From assembly GCA_949291545.1 (NCBI GenBank), contig CASEWB010000007.1, positions 179,271 through 243,270 on the forward strand: DNA of 64,000 bases. The letters run 5' to 3'. Source of the DNA: an uncultured bacterium (GTDB lineage Bacteria; Elusimicrobiota; Elusimicrobia; Elusimicrobiales; Elusimicrobiaceae). The notes beneath the pieces were generated by a model. It ran no database searches and had not been told where the DNA came from. It saw only the letters and a list, made by a program, of their open reading frames with translations. The position numbers were made by a program, and so were the translations under genes. Positions 1 to 8,494 of this stretch are shown one piece after another; position 1 is the stretch's first letter, and the number at the start of each line of letters is the position of its first letter.

Positions 1-487
1 GTTGCAGGTAAATTTGCGTTTTGGCGTTTTCGTACGCATAATATTTTTGCAAATCTTCCAAATCGGTTTCTTGCCCGACGACGATTTTTATCACGTCGGC
101 TTTTTTTAGCATTTGCGCGCTGACGTATCTTTTGGGGGAAACGCACACAAAATCCGCGCGGCTGACGTCGGTATCTTTTGCACCGTTTGTTTCCAGGTGC
201 ACTTGATAGCCGGCATTTTTAAAAACGGCAATAAGGGCGGGCAAATCCTGCTCGGTGGGTTCGCCGCCGGTGATAATGACCGCTTTGGCCGGCCAGGCCG
301 AAAGCGCTTTGAGCAATTCGGCGGCAGACATTGTTTGGCCTTCACGGGCGGCGTATTTTGTGTCACAGAAAGGGCAATTCATAGAACACCCGGCCAAACG
401 CACAAACACCGCCGGCATACCGGTGTGGCGGCCTTCGCCCTGGATAGAATAGAAAATTTCGTTAACCTTCCACGATGGCTGCGGCAT
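1..487 (-). CDS. queE: 7-carboxy-7-deazaguanine synthase, 3' end cut by window edge
   Basis: Radical SAM enzyme of queuosine (7-deazaguanine) biosynthesis, turning the QueD product 6-carboxytetrahydropterin into 7-carboxy-7-deazaguanine. The minus-strand translation reads MPQPSWKVNEIFYSIQGEG, then VRLAGCSMNCPFCDTKYA with the CX3CX2C cluster motif, then VIITGGEPTEQ, a pattern typical of QueE. The ATG at 487 is preceded by GGGAGA at good spacing and lies inside the end of queD, so the two overlap by 26 bases in different frames, suggesting translational coupling. About 162 codons are visible and the C-terminus lies outside the window. Identification is by motif; the start is well supported by the ribosome site. 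Confidence 0.9.
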   Translation of the reverse strand, partial: MPQPSWKVNEIFYSIQGEGRHTGMPAVFVRLAGCSMNCPFCDTKYAAREGQTMSAAELLKALSAWPAKAVIITGGEPTEQDLPALIAVFKNAGYQVHLETNGAKDTDVSRADFVCVSPKRYVSAQMLKKADVIKIVVGQETDLEDLQKYYAYENAKTQIYLQ

Positions 488-806
488 TGTCGCTCTCCCA
501 AATTTCCAGTGTTTTTAGGGCAAGCCCCTGTTCTTTTAGCGCCCGGCCCGTTTTTTGGAACAGAAACTGGGCCAAATTTTCAGCGGTGGGGTTTTCCACC
601 TGGTCGTTTAAAAATTGATGGTCGGGCAGTTGCTCGTCCAGTAATTTTTTGATTACTTTAAAATCGCATACCATACCGTCTGGGCGCACCGGGCCTTCTA
701 TTATAAAAACCGCTTTCCAGGTGTGTCCGTGCAGGTTGTGGCAGGGGCCGTCGTAATGCGGCAAGCGGTGTGCGGAACTAAAAGAGCGAATCAGTTTAAT
801 AAGCAT
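462..806 (-). CDS. queD: 6-carboxytetrahydropterin synthase (QueD/PTPS family)
   Basis: Converts 7,8-dihydroneopterin triphosphate to 6-carboxy-5,6,7,8-tetrahydropterin in the queuosine pathway. At 114 residues it has the normal length. Zinc-ligand histidines are visible in SSAHRLPHYDG and in CHNLHGHTWKA, the classic HxH pair, and the C-terminal IWESDNAAAIVE carries the conserved acidic segment. The start codon follows directly on the TAA of the upstream DUF1189 gene (TAAATG), and the end overlaps queE, so all three probably sit on one transcript. Other PTPS paralogues exist, but adjacency to queE makes the QueD assignment firm. Confidence 0.93.
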   Translation of the reverse strand: MLIKLIRSFSSAHRLPHYDGPCHNLHGHTWKAVFIIEGPVRPDGMVCDFKVIKKLLDEQLPDHQFLNDQVENPTAENLAQFLFQKTGRALKEQGLALKTLEIWESDNAAAIVEG

Positions 807-1547
807 TTATTTTACCTCTGGGAGTGTGTTAAAAATTTGCTGCATATAGATAATGCACAAAATAAGCTGGGCAAACGTAAAAAGCGGAATAGGGTACCAT
901 AAGCGGATATACCACAGCGCCGTCAGCGGGCCCAGCATAAAAAAGGCCCACTTAAACACGGCCCCGCGCGGAACGGCCGAGCGGAAAAGCAATTTAAAAA
1001 ATAATCCGGCCGCCGCCGCCAGGCAGAAGCCGAAAGCCAGCATAAAGGGAATAACCATTAAAGCCGTTAAAAAGGCTACCGCCGCCAAGGCGGTGGAAAA
1101 GGCTTCCTGCTGTTTTTGCAGGTTTTCCTGTGAGGTGACGAACGAAAAAGTTTCCGGCAATTGTTGCGTTTGTACGCCGCCGCTGCCGGCCATATAGAGC
1201 TTGTTGCCGCTTACCAACAATAGGGTGTTGGTGCGCAATAGTTCGTCGGCGGACGGGGGTGTTTTTAAAGAAGCGTCAAAGGTAATTTTAAAATCGCTTT
1301 GCGGTATGGATACGGATACGGGCGTTTGCGGTTGGACGAGCACGCCCTTTTCAAACGTAACTTGCGGGAAATTTTTTAAAAGAACCGGCAGGTTGTTTTG
1401 AATGTACCCACTTGTGAAAAAATAAAACACAATGGCCGATAGAAAAAACAAATACACGCCAAATCCAACCATAAACCGGCGCGAGGCAAATGTCAGCAAA
1501 TGGTAAACACGGAAAGAAAAAATTGTTTTTAGATGGGTCCAAATCAT
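807..1547 (-). CDS. DUF1189-like integral membrane protein
   Basis: A 246-residue membrane protein that resembles the DUF1189 family, whose biochemical role is unknown. One hydrophobic segment lies near residues 28-50, an extracytoplasmic domain spans about 55-150, and three or four hydrophobic segments fill residues 150-240. The gene has no Shine-Dalgarno site: TATAAT ends 6 nt before the ATG, so the mRNA may start at the start codon. It heads the queD-queE transcript, which may be a coincidence of position rather than function. The family call is from overall architecture and is less certain than the membrane topology. Confidence 0.7.
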   Translation of the reverse strand: MIWTHLKTIFSFRVYHLLTFASRRFMVGFGVYLFFLSAIVFYFFTSGYIQNNLPVLLKNFPQVTFEKGVLVQPQTPVSVSIPQSDFKITFDASLKTPPSADELLRTNTLLLVSGNKLYMAGSGGVQTQQLPETFSFVTSQENLQKQQEAFSTALAAVAFLTALMVIPFMLAFGFCLAAAAGLFFKLLFRSAVPRGAVFKWAFFMLGPLTALWYIRLWYPIPLFTFAQLILCIIYMQQIFNTLPEVK

Positions 1548-1553
1548 ATATTC

Positions 1554-1559
1554 ATTATA
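1554..1559 (-). promoter_or_regulatory. -10 element of a likely leaderless promoter
   Basis: TATAAT on the minus strand ends six bases before the ATG at 1547. There is no purine-rich ribosome site between them, so transcription would start at or next to the start codon. I could not see a convincing -35 hexamer. Confidence 0.55.
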
Positions 1560-1588
1560 CCAATTTGGGCCGTGCTACGCGGGCGGCC

Positions 1589-2176
1589 TTAATGGGCGGC
1601 GGAGGTTTTGTCTTGGCAGGTAAGTTCTGTGCCCAAAAAGAAAATTTGATTTTTCTTAAACACGCAAGAAAGTTTTTCGGAGCGGGGGGAGCCGTCCGGC
1701 GCGGGCGCAAGCGGCCGCAAACAGGCAATACGCGTGCAGGAATAGGTTTCCCCGCATTGGGGAAACGACGAAGAAGGAAAATTAGCAATAAACCAGGAAA
1801 AGTCCAAATTGTAGTTCAGCGCTGTTAAAAAATTGTCACAAGTCAGTTCGTCGGTAAAGGTGCAGCGGGGTTCGGCGGAGGAACTTTCGATGGTGATGGT
1901 TTGCTCCAGCAGGGTATAGCGTTCCGCGGCAATGGGGTCCCCTTGCACCATATACACGTCGTAGCAGGAATAGCCGGGCTTTTGGGCTTTGGTGCAAGTA
2001 AAACGTTTTAAAATATCGTGCCCCGGGCAGGTGTCTTCCACCAGGGCCGGGTCTGTGGACAAATATTGGGGCGTTTGGCGTACCGTTTGGGGTTTGTAGG
2101 CTGCGTCCGCCGCGTGCAAAGCGGCCAGCGCGCCAGCCAAAAGAACCACCGCCAACGGCAAGTAAATTTGTTTCAT
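1589..2176 (-). CDS. Secreted cysteine-rich protein of unknown function
   Basis: I do not recognise this protein. The ATG at 2176 is chosen because AGAGGA lies just upstream and the product then begins with a clean signal peptide (MKQIYLPLAVVLLAGALAAL, cleavage near HAADA). The mature part, about 170 residues, has roughly ten cysteines, such as EDTCPGHD, RFTCTKAQ, GYSCYD, PRCTFTDELTCDN and ETYSCTRIACL, pointing to a disulfide-bonded exported protein. An in-frame extension upstream lacks a signal-like sequence and is rejected as start. It stands alone between the queD transcript and the divergent PAS gene. Confidence 0.75.
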   Translation of the reverse strand: MKQIYLPLAVVLLAGALAALHAADAAYKPQTVRQTPQYLSTDPALVEDTCPGHDILKRFTCTKAQKPGYSCYDVYMVQGDPIAAERYTLLEQTITIESSSAEPRCTFTDELTCDNFLTALNYNLDFSWFIANFPSSSFPQCGETYSCTRIACLRPLAPAPDGSPRSEKLSCVFKKNQIFFLGTELTCQDKTSAAH

Positions 2177-2365
2177 TAGCTGTTCCTCTGTTTTTTTATC
2201 GTAGCAAATTTTTGGGGCTTTGCTGCCTTTTTTGCGCTTTAAAAAAAAGTTAGACGGCTTTTCCGTACGCACGCGGTCGTGCGCGCGTACATTGTATGTT
2301 GCAACAGCGAGAGGAATTTATTAAGATATATCCGTGCTGTTCTATTTTACGTCAACAGAGGGCTT

Positions 2366-5300
2366 ATGTCCAATAACATTTTTTCGTTTTTTTCCAAAAA
2401 AGATTCTCCCGCTCCGCAGGTAATCAAAACCCTTACGCCGGAAATGCTGGCTTTTTTGCAGCAATTTCCTACGGCTTTGTTACTGTTGGACGCTACCGGA
2501 AAAATTCTTTTTGCCAACGCCAGTGCGGCCGCCGTGCTGCATACGGAAGTTTCCTCTTTGACGGGAACGCATGTGGACCGCTTGGGCCTTACTATGCCCC
2601 AGGTGCGTGCCATGGCGGACGATCAGGCTGCCCGCAAAACCGTAATTCAGTTAGTTAACCGCAACGCAGACGAAGTATACGTCAGCGCCGGGGCGGGGGC
2701 ATTGGCGTCCACCCCGTTTATTATGCTTACGCTGGAGCCGGTGCCGTTGTTTAAGCAAATGAATGCCGAAAAAACTTTTTTGCGGTCTGTGTTTGACGGC
2801 TATCCCGTACCGGTGACGGTGCAGAATTTAGCCGGCATTTGTACCCTGTGGAACACCCAGGCCGAGCAGATGTTTGGCTTTAAATCGGCCGATACACAAG
2901 GCAAAAGCGTATACGAATTTTTGCCCAAAGAAATTGTCCCGTCCGTCCAACGCTTGGACGGGGACGTGCGCGCCAAACAGCATGCACGGGAAAATGTCCT
3001 TTTATCCTATAAAGACGCCAAAGGCGAAGAACGCACGCTTAACGTTACCAAAGTGCTTACTCCTAACGAAAATGGCAAAGGTCAAGCTATTTTAACGGTG
3101 TATGTAGATGTGACGGCCCGCCAGCAATACGAGCAGGATTTATTGCAAAACCGCACTTTGCTGCGTGCAGTGTTGGATAACGTGCCGCTGGGGTTGTATA
3201 CGCGCGATTGCGATAATAAAATGACGTTTTTTAACCGGCAAAGTATGGCGGTGCTGGGGGAAACCGATGTGAAATGCGTCAATACGCCGCACCCCCACCA
3301 AGATCCCAATATTGTGGAACAAAACCGCCTGCGCGAAGAACAGGTTTTAAAAGAAGGGAAAATCAAAGATTATCCCGAAGAAGTGTATACGGACCACAAC
3401 GGAAACGAGAAAATTTTGCATTTAATCAAAGTCCCGCTGATGGACGCCGGGCCCAAACCGTTGGTCTTGTCTATTGTGGAAGACATCACCAGCCGCCGCA
3501 TGCAGGAAAAAGAAATAGCCCGGGCCAACAGCTTTTTAACAGCTATTGTACAGAATGCGCCAATTGGGCTGTATGCCCGCGCGGCGGACGGGCGCATGTT
3601 GCTGCGCAATAAACAATGCGAGGAAATCTTTGGCGAAGTGTCCGACGAAGCCTTTGACTCTACCGGTGCGCTCCCGCACGAAACGCCGGAACAAGTGCAC
3701 GATTATATCATGCGCGAACGCTCCCTGTTGGAAAGTGGCCAAACGCTGGATATTCCGGTAGAAGAATACATTACCGGCGGCGGGCAAAAGAAACTGCTGC
3801 ATATGGTCAAGGTGCCGGTGCGTGGGGAAAACGGCGAACCGCAGTTTGTGGTGACGTTGGTGGAAGATATTACCGAGAAAAAAGCCCAGGAACGCGCCCT
3901 AATTGAAACCAAAAATTTCCTGCAGACGCTGCTTGACCAGGTGCCGGTGGCCATTTATGCCCGCGGGCAAGATGATAAATTGTCGTTTGTCAACCGCCGC
4001 GCGCACGAGCTGTTCCCGGACGAACGGGAATACCAAGCCAAAGACGATTTCTACGGCCAGCGCGAAAAGGCCATCTTCCGCGACGGGAAAATGGTGGAAT
4101 TCCCGGAAGAATGGTACACCACCTTGCGGGGGGAGAAAATCCTGCTCCACTTAATTAAAGCCCCTGTTTTTGATAAGGAAGGCAAACCTTTTATGGTGTT
4201 GACGGTGGCCGAGGATATTACCCAAAAGAAAGTCCAGGAAAAAGCCATTATCGATGCGAAAAACTTCCTCCAAACGGTTATCAATAACTTGCCGGTTTCG
4301 CTTTCGGTAAAAGATTACGACGGCAAATATATCTTGTGGAATAAAAAGAGCGAAGAAGTCTTTGGCGTAATGGCGGATTCTGTCATTGGGCGGACTTCTT
4401 ACCGGGCGGATATCAATAAGGACCAGGCGGAATTCCTGCGTGAATCGGACCTGCGTGTTTTTGAAAGCAAAAAAGAGCAGGATATCCCGCAGGAGCTTAT
4501 TTCTACCGCCGGCGAAGGCGTTAAAATTATGCATACGGTTAAAACGCCTGTGTTTAATGAAGACGGCACCCCCAACTGCTTGTTGATGGTGTCGGAAGAT
4601 ATTACCGCCAAAACAAAGATGGAAAAGCAAATCCGCGAAGCGAGCGACAAAAACACCCTGCTGGTGGAAAACGCCCGTGAAGGGATTGTGATCTTTGAAG
4701 ACGAAAAAGTTATCTATGCCAACCGCGCTTTGTGCCAAATTTTAGGGTATGAAGATGTGAAAGAAGTAAAAGGAAAGACCTTGTCCGACCTGGCGGCGGA
4801 AGACCACCGTATGTTCTTGAAAGATAAATATGATGCCGTGCTGTCCGGTGCCGATGACGCTTCCAGCGCGATAGATGTGCGCTTCTTAAAGAAAAACGGA
4901 CAAGAAGTGGAAACGGAATTTGCCGCTGTGGCGTCGCGTTATTTGGGGCGGCGCATAGTGCTGTGCTTCGTGCGGGACGTAACGGTTTCCAACCGTATGC
5001 TGCGCGACGTAAAAACCGAACGCGAGTGTTTCCGCGCCGCGTTTGAAAAAAGCGTTACGCCGGCGTTTATTATGACGCATAAAGGCTATATCAGCGTGAT
5101 GAACGAAGCCTGCCGGGCGATGTTCCACTTTACCGAAGCGGATAAAAACTTCTACCGCAATGTGTATATGAAGCCCGCCGTATCGCTGGCGGCCCGCCGG
5201 CAGCTGAAAGCGGGTAACCCGGCGCATATGGAGTATGTGTTTGATTTTGACCGCGCCGCCAGAATGTTCCCCGGCCGCATTGAAGGAAGCGGCAAAATAC

Positions 5301-7441
5301 CGCTTTCCGTCAGTTTTGTGCCGATTAACAAGCGCGACGCCAAGGACGGCACCGTGGAAGCGGATTATGTGGTGTTTTTGGAACGCAAGAACACCCAATG
5401 CCCGCCCCCGCCGCCTCCGGCCGCTCGCACCGCTCCGCAGCCAGCGGCTCCCGCAGCGCAGCCTGCGGCGGCACCCGGTTGGGTGATCAGCAAAACCTCC
5501 GAGGAAATGCTGGTGCTTCCCAATAGCGAACCATATGTACTGTGCGGCAAAAACTGGGAAATTGAGGTCTGCAACGATTTGTTCTGTTCGCTGTGTCAGC
5601 TGTCGGAACAGGAACTGCACGGGCAAGATTTGCGCCGCTTGTTTGAAGCGGAGTCCCTGTCCCGCTTGGAAGAAGATTTAAAATCTTTGGAAAAAGACGG
5701 TTCTTTGGCCAACCGGGAATACCGCATCAATTTAGCCAGCGGCTTAGAAAATACAGCCGTCCGCGTTACGGCGGTGAAAGAAGCCGACGGGCGGTATTTG
5801 TTCGTTATGCGCAATATGGCTTTCCACCGCCAGATCATGAAAATTTTGGAGGAACGTTCGGCCCGGTTAAATGCCTTGCTGGAAGCAACGGACGGAATTG
5901 TGTTTGGGGTCTTGTTTGAAAACGGCCGCTTTGGCCATATTGAACAATCCAATAAATTCCTGTCCCACATGTTAGGCTTTTCGCATGATGAATTGGTGCA
6001 TATGCCGTTTAAGGACTTGTTTTTTGACAAAGACCACAATTCCGAGCATTGCAAAGAAGTATTGGCCCGCGCCGAAGAAGAAACCGCCACACACGGAAAG
6101 GCCACGTTTAAACTGGCCGTGCGCAAGAAAGACGGTACTTCTTTTGAAGCGCAACTGGTGGTAACGGCGATGGATCTGCCTACCAAAGACGAAGTGCTGG
6201 TGGTAATGCGCGATGTGACGAATGAAATGAAAGAAGTGTCAAAAGATTCGCAAGAAGCGCAAGAACTCCAAAGCGTACGCCAAGCGCTGCCGGGCTTGTA
6301 TTTAAAAACGGATAGTGACGGGCGTGTGTTGGAGGTGTATTCCAATTTAACATATTTAGACAATAACCAGGCTTCCCAAACCTTCTTGAACAAAAAACCT
6401 GCTGCCTATTGGCCGGAGGAAGCGTCTTCCCGGGCGCTTTTTGCCATCAAGGAAGCACTCTCCATCAATGTCAGCACACGGTTTGAATTTGAGTGGACCG
6501 TCGCGGGAACGGTGCGGTATTTTGAAGCAATGGTCACCCCCATTGCGGGCCGTGCAGAAGCGGTCTTGTGGGTAAAAGACGTTTCCGACAAGCACGCCTA
6601 CGACGAAAAAATCCACCAACTCTACCGCGTCGCCAGCGAACCAGGGTTGTCTATTACCGAACAAGTGGACAAAATCCTGGCGTTTGGTTTAAAGCATTTT
6701 GCCGCGGATATCGGGTTGGTAATTCGCTTTGACCAAGGCAAATTGGGGTTGGAAAGCCATGTAGTGTATACCACTCCCAACGAATTAAATGTCGAGCGGT
6801 ATATGACGTTCCCGGTTGAAGAATGCCTGGTGGACGTGCCGGACGGCAATGTGGTGTTGTTCCCAGATTTGGAAAACACGGCTTGTTCGCACTGCTTGCA
6901 CAAGGAAAAAGGCTTTGGTTCTATGTTGGCTGCCCCGCTGTACGTCAGCGGTAAAGCGCAGGGGGCGTTGTGTTTTGCCTCGCGCCAGCCGCGGCGCAGC
7001 TTTGGGCAAGGGGCCGAAGAATTGATGGGCATTATGGCCCGCTTGCTGAGTTTGCGCATTGAACTGCGCCAAACGGGCAAAATGCTTAGCGAGGCTTCCC
7101 GTTCGCTCGCTCGTACGCTGGAATATGTGGAAATGCCTGCCGTAATGATGGATTTGGATTACCAGGTCACTTTCGCCAACCGGCCCTTTTTAGATGTGAC
7201 GGGCTTGCGCACCAACAATATTTTGGGGCGTGATTTCTTTACCGAAGTCATTCGCAACGAAGACCTTTCCAAGCGTATGTTTAAAGCGGCCGAAAATTCT
7301 GCCGCCGGGAATGCTTTCCAAGTGCGTATGGACTTGCTGCACGAAAACGGCTTGTATGAAGATACGGGCTGGGACGTATTTGCCTGCAAAGACGCCGATG
7401 GAAAAGTGGACGGCTATGCATTGATTGCGTCGGAAGGGTAA
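2366..7441 (+). CDS. Giant cytoplasmic multi-PAS/GAF protein without output domain
   Basis: About 1691 residues. From alternating helix, strand and conserved PAS patterns I count roughly twelve PAS domains (about residues 25, 135, 262, 390, 515, 630, 755, 885, 1055, 1165, 1305 and 1585 onward) and one GAF domain (about 1420-1575). A proline/alanine linker lies near 1010-1045. PAS 3-6 share a repeated opening such as FLQTLLDQVPVAIYAR and closing VVTLVEDITEKK, so they are recent tandem copies. No membrane segment, histidine kinase, GGDEF, EAL, receiver or DNA-binding domain is present; the protein ends inside its last PAS (ALIASEG). The ATG at 2366 has AGAGGG upstream; an in-frame longer start at 2279 has none. 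PAS/GAF domains bind small ligands, cofactors or partners, so this may be a scaffold or sensor signalling through another protein. Confidence 0.85.
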   Translation: MSNNIFSFFSKKDSPAPQVIKTLTPEMLAFLQQFPTALLLLDATGKILFANASAAAVLHTEVSSLTGTHVDRLGLTMPQVRAMADDQAARKTVIQLVNRNADEVYVSAGAGALASTPFIMLTLEPVPLFKQMNAEKTFLRSVFDGYPVPVTVQNLAGICTLWNTQAEQMFGFKSADTQGKSVYEFLPKEIVPSVQRLDGDVRAKQHARENVLLSYKDAKGEERTLNVTKVLTPNENGKGQAILTVYVDVTARQQYEQDLLQNRTLLRAVLDNVPLGLYTRDCDNKMTFFNRQSMAVLGETDVKCVNTPHPHQDPNIVEQNRLREEQVLKEGKIKDYPEEVYTDHNGNEKILHLIKVPLMDAGPKPLVLSIVEDITSRRMQEKEIARANSFLTAIVQNAPIGLYARAADGRMLLRNKQCEEIFGEVSDEAFDSTGALPHETPEQVHDYIMRERSLLESGQTLDIPVEEYITGGGQKKLLHMVKVPVRGENGEPQFVVTLVEDITEKKAQERALIETKNFLQTLLDQVPVAIYARGQDDKLSFVNRRAHELFPDEREYQAKDDFYGQREKAIFRDGKMVEFPEEWYTTLRGEKILLHLIKAPVFDKEGKPFMVLTVAEDITQKKVQEKAIIDAKNFLQTVINNLPVSLSVKDYDGKYILWNKKSEEVFGVMADSVIGRTSYRADINKDQAEFLRESDLRVFESKKEQDIPQELISTAGEGVKIMHTVKTPVFNEDGTPNCLLMVSEDITAKTKMEKQIREASDKNTLLVENAREGIVIFEDEKVIYANRALCQILGYEDVKEVKGKTLSDLAAEDHRMFLKDKYDAVLSGADDASSAIDVRFLKKNGQEVETEFAAVASRYLGRRIVLCFVRDVTVSNRMLRDVKTERECFRAAFEKSVTPAFIMTHKGYISVMNEACRAMFHFTEADKNFYRNVYMKPAVSLAARRQLKAGNPAHMEYVFDFDRAARMFPGRIEGSGKIPLSVSFVPINKRDAKDGTVEADYVVFLERKNTQCPPPPPPAARTAPQPAAPAAQPAAAPGWVISKTSEEMLVLPNSEPYVLCGKNWEIEVCNDLFCSLCQLSEQELHGQDLRRLFEAESLSRLEEDLKSLEKDGSLANREYRINLASGLENTAVRVTAVKEADGRYLFVMRNMAFHRQIMKILEERSARLNALLEATDGIVFGVLFENGRFGHIEQSNKFLSHMLGFSHDELVHMPFKDLFFDKDHNSEHCKEVLARAEEETATHGKATFKLAVRKKDGTSFEAQLVVTAMDLPTKDEVLVVMRDVTNEMKEVSKDSQEAQELQSVRQALPGLYLKTDSDGRVLEVYSNLTYLDNNQASQTFLNKKPAAYWPEEASSRALFAIKEALSINVSTRFEFEWTVAGTVRYFEAMVTPIAGRAEAVLWVKDVSDKHAYDEKIHQLYRVASEPGLSITEQVDKILAFGLKHFAADIGLVIRFDQGKLGLESHVVYTTPNELNVERYMTFPVEECLVDVPDGNVVLFPDLENTACSHCLHKEKGFGSMLAAPLYVSGKAQGALCFASRQPRRSFGQGAEELMGIMARLLSLRIELRQTGKMLSEASRSLARTLEYVEMPAVMMDLDYQVTFANRPFLDVTGLRTNNILGRDFFTEVIRNEDLSKRMFKAAENSAAGNAFQVRMDLLHENGLYEDTGWDVFACKDADGKVDGYALIASEG

Positions 7442-7448
7442 AGAAACC

Positions 7449-7513
7449 GCTGTTTTATCTCCCCGCGCTTGCCGCGTACGGGGGAAAATAGCAGGGCGGC
7501 GGTTAGTAACCGC
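7449..7513. other. Two hairpins between the PAS gene and pilin 1
   Basis: A long imperfect hairpin pairs GCTGTTTTATCTCCCCG (7449-7465) with CGGGGGAAAATAGC (7479-7492). A second perfect one pairs GCGGTT with AACCGC (7499-7504, 7508-7513). Neither is followed by a T run, so this is not a standard intrinsic terminator; it could be a processed or regulatory leader for the pilin mRNA. Confidence 0.5.
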
Positions 7514-7553
7514 TTGTTGTACAAGTTGCAAAAGATTTTTAAAGGAGGAAAAA

Positions 7554-8009
7554 ATGAAACAAGGTTTTACCTTAATTGAACTATTGGTTGTGGTATTAAT
7601 TATTGGGATATTATCGGCAGTGGCATTGCCCCAGTACGAAACGGCGGTGGAAAAGAGCCGTGCCTCGGAAGCCTTTATGAACGGCAAAACTATTTTAGAC
7701 GCTATGAACCGCGCCTTGACGGAACGCCCCAATGAAGCGCCCAATTCCCGTGCGTCGTTGGACGTGCGCCCCAATGGCGGGACTTGGAACAGTGCGGGCA
7801 CCCAATTTACGACGGAATGGTTTATGTATGATTTGTCCAAAGGGGACAGATTGGAAGTAACCCGGGATTTTGGTTCCGGTGATAAATATGTGCTGACCTT
7901 TTACAATAATTTAAGTTCGTCCCCGGATGCTAAAACCTGCACCGGAAGCGGTACCAAAGGGGCTAAGCTGTGCAAGTTGTTTTTGGCTTCCGGCTTTTCT
8001 TCTAACTAA
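7554..8009 (+). CDS. Type IV pilin-like protein (pilin 1)
   Basis: A 151-residue prepilin. The four-residue leader MKQG is followed by FTLIELLVVVLIIGILSAVA, the class III signal cut by prepilin peptidase PilD, with the conserved Glu at position 5 of the mature protein. The rest is a globular head with two cysteines near the C-terminus (KTCTGSG and KLCKLF) that could close a D-region loop. A strong AGGAGG site precedes the ATG. The gene is monocistronic and no assembly ATPase, platform or secretin gene is nearby, so it could be a major or minor pilin or a type II secretion pseudopilin. Two more pilins occur at 11979 and 26824. Confidence 0.88.
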   Translation: MKQGFTLIELLVVVLIIGILSAVALPQYETAVEKSRASEAFMNGKTILDAMNRALTERPNEAPNSRASLDVRPNGGTWNSAGTQFTTEWFMYDLSKGDRLEVTRDFGSGDKYVLTFYNNLSSSPDAKTCTGSGTKGAKLCKLFLASGFSSN

Positions 8010-8022
8010 AAGAATTCAAAAA

Positions 8023-8054
8023 AATACCGGGCCGAACAGCCCGGTATTTTTTTT
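8023..8054. terminator. Bidirectional intrinsic terminator between pilin 1 and dut
   Basis: Perfect stem AATACCGGGC / GCCCGGTATT with a 6-nt loop, a T run to the right and an A run to the left, placed between convergent genes. Confidence 0.9.
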
Positions 8055-8061
8055 GGATAAA

Positions 8062-8493
8062 TCAGTGGCTGCCGGTACTGCCAAAGCCGCCGCTTCCCCG
8101 GGAAGTATCGGATAACTCCTCCGCTTCTTCAAAAAGGGGGTAAAGGGTGGGCAGCACTACCAGCTGGGCTACTTTTTGCCCGGCTTCAAACGCAAAGGCT
8201 GCATCCGTTAAATTGTGCATACACACCAGCAGTTCCCCGCGGTACGGAGCATCTACCAAGCCGGCCATCGCCTTAATGCCTTTGCTTTCTACGGAACTTT
8301 TTCCCCAAATAATGCCCGAGGTGTTGGGGGGTAATTCCACGGCAATACCGGTGCGCACTTTTACCGTTGCATGCGGGGGCAGCACCGTATGTTCCAGGGC
8401 AAACAAGTCCGCACCCGAGTCCGTCGGGTGGGCGCGCAGCGGCAATTTGGCGCGCGGGTCCAGCTTTTTTACTTTCATTACAAGATCTGTCAT
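8062..8493 (-). CDS. dut: dUTP diphosphatase
   Basis: Hydrolyses dUTP to dUMP and pyrophosphate, keeping uracil out of DNA and supplying dUMP for thymidylate synthesis. The 143-residue length fits the trimeric family. All five motifs can be followed: SGADLFA, WGKSSVESKGI (motif II, variant of GRSG), GLVDAPYRGEL (motif III), GQKVAQLVVLP and the glycine-rich RGSGGFGSTG at the C-terminus. The start lies one base from the stop of the upstream HEAT-repeat gene, so the two form a transcript ending at the shared hairpin. Confidence 0.93.
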   Translation of the reverse strand: MTDLVMKVKKLDPRAKLPLRAHPTDSGADLFALEHTVLPPHATVKVRTGIAVELPPNTSGIIWGKSSVESKGIKAMAGLVDAPYRGELLVCMHNLTDAAFAFEAGQKVAQLVVLPTLYPLFEEAEELSDTSRGSGGFGSTGSH

Positions 8494-8494
8494 A

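Noticed and set aside
807..880. preQ1 riboswitch upstream of queD
   Set aside because: queD starts directly at the stop of the DUF1189 gene, leaving no leader, and no preQ1 aptamer pattern was found.
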